The notes under the pieces: model-generated
The model's input: only the letters and a program-made list of their open reading frames with translations
The model's database searches: none
What the model was told of the DNA's origin: nothing
In this document: in pieces, positions 63,653 through 64,000 of the stretch
Layout of the letters: the number at the start of each line of letters is the position of its first letter
Position numbering within the stretch: position 1 is the first letter of the stretch
Origin: Sulfurimonas hongkongensis
GTDB taxonomy: Bacteria; Campylobacterota; Campylobacteria; Campylobacterales; Sulfurimonadaceae
Reading direction: 5' to 3'
Assembly (NCBI RefSeq): GCF_000445475.1
Contig: NZ_AUPZ01000002.1
Location: 248,001-312,000, forward strand
DNA: 64,000 nt
Position numbers and translations under genes: made by a program

Positions 63653-64000
63653 CTTATTTTAACCTCTCAAATTTCATTTTAATATTTAGCTTATAAATTA
63701 CTCAGAAGATTCAACTACAAGCTTAGAAAAATCTGACTTAAAATGAAATTTGTCACTTCTTAAGAAAAAATGCCCATATCATAAATTTCCTTGATATTTC
63801 TTGACTTAAATCAAAGTTTTGATTATAATTTTATTGCTTTTATTATAGTTTTTAAATATAATAAAATTTATAATTTATTATATTTAACTATATTATTGAC
63901 TTATGTCTATAATAAGTTAAAGTATATTTAGCTATAATAAAAACTATAATAATCAATGGCTTTAAAAGTCTAGAATTATTTTCACTCTAAGGATAACACA
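63653..64000. other. Long intergenic region after nosZ, probable promoter of next gene
   Basis: No gene is seen in these 348 bases. It contains a 15-bp inverted repeat (63668-63682 and 63738-63752), an FNR-like box (63801-63814), a TATAAT at 63824-63829, three CTATAATAA repeats (63907, 63932, 63944), and a CTAAGGA ribosome-site-like sequence near 63988, just before the window ends. A gene probably starts beyond position 64000. Confidence 0.6.
63801..63814. promoter_or_regulatory. FNR/Nss-like palindrome in the region after nosZ
   Basis: TTGACTTAAATCAA fits TTGAY-N4-ATCAA. It stands in the intergenic region after the nosZ terminator, likely upstream of the next nos-cluster gene, and matches the nosZ box type. 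Confidence 0.6.

Overview
The window is an AT-rich, gene-dense stretch of a Campylobacterota (Epsilonproteobacteria) chromosome, most like a Sulfurimonas-type chemolithoautotroph. This rests on gene content: two CZB-domain chemoreceptors, a CheV, a clade II nitrous oxide reductase with a fused C-terminal cytochrome c, the ppiD-ftsA-ftsZ and lptF/G-truA neighbourhoods, and a sodium channel whose pore motif and numbering match NavAb of Arcobacter butzleri. No rRNA, tRNA, CRISPR array or intact insertion sequence was seen. Species-level naming is inference.

Layout. 1-6.1 kb: signalling block with two CZB chemoreceptors, a GGDEF-EAL protein with a cysteine-bearing PAS domain, an L,D-transpeptidase, the sodium channel and a small XRE regulator. 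6.1-12.7 kb: a pentaheme cytochrome c, then a compact plus-strand run coaBC-uppS-prepilin peptidase-LptF/G-truA and a conserved unknown. 12.7-18.2 kb: a tightly coupled minus-strand trio (retropepsin-like lipoprotein, inactive transglutaminase with 7TM, ATP-grasp ligase), then glyS. 18.3-31.6 kb: superoxide reductase, a second EAL protein, DNA repair genes (UDG-like, sbcD, sbcC, a Cas4-like/DEDD nuclease fusion), an HD-GYP protein, dgt, a periplasmic unknown and ybgC. 31.6-33.6 kb: a sulfur-handling patch (DsrE, rhodanese) divergent from an ArsR regulator with cysteines. 33.6-41.2 kb: a long minus-strand operon-like run of adaptor, molybdopterin-domain fragment, argD, TolC-like protein, methyltransferase, hemH and HAD phosphatase. 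41.2-45.7 kb: cheV and a three-subunit sodium-pump decarboxylase. 45.8-52.7 kb: small membrane proteins, htpG, a SprT-like protease, bioA and two Hsp20 proteins. 52.7-58.7 kb: a membrane-protein cassette between two perfect 45-bp direct repeats, a Crp-type regulator, ppiD-ftsA-ftsZ. 58.8-64 kb: a Crp-type regulator overlapping a kinase-less membrane sensor-like protein, then nosZ with FNR-like palindromes and a strong terminator.

How the parts fit. Sodium circulation (decarboxylase pump plus sodium channel), c-di-GMP turnover (two EAL proteins, one HD-GYP) and chemotaxis fit a motile cell at redox gradients. nosZ with its FNR-like sites, the pentaheme cytochrome and superoxide reductase fit denitrifying, microaerobic life. 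The least explained items are the 45-bp-repeat cassette, the regulator/sensor pair before nosZ, the peptide-ligase/retropepsin trio and the internally shortened molybdopterin protein inside an export-like operon.
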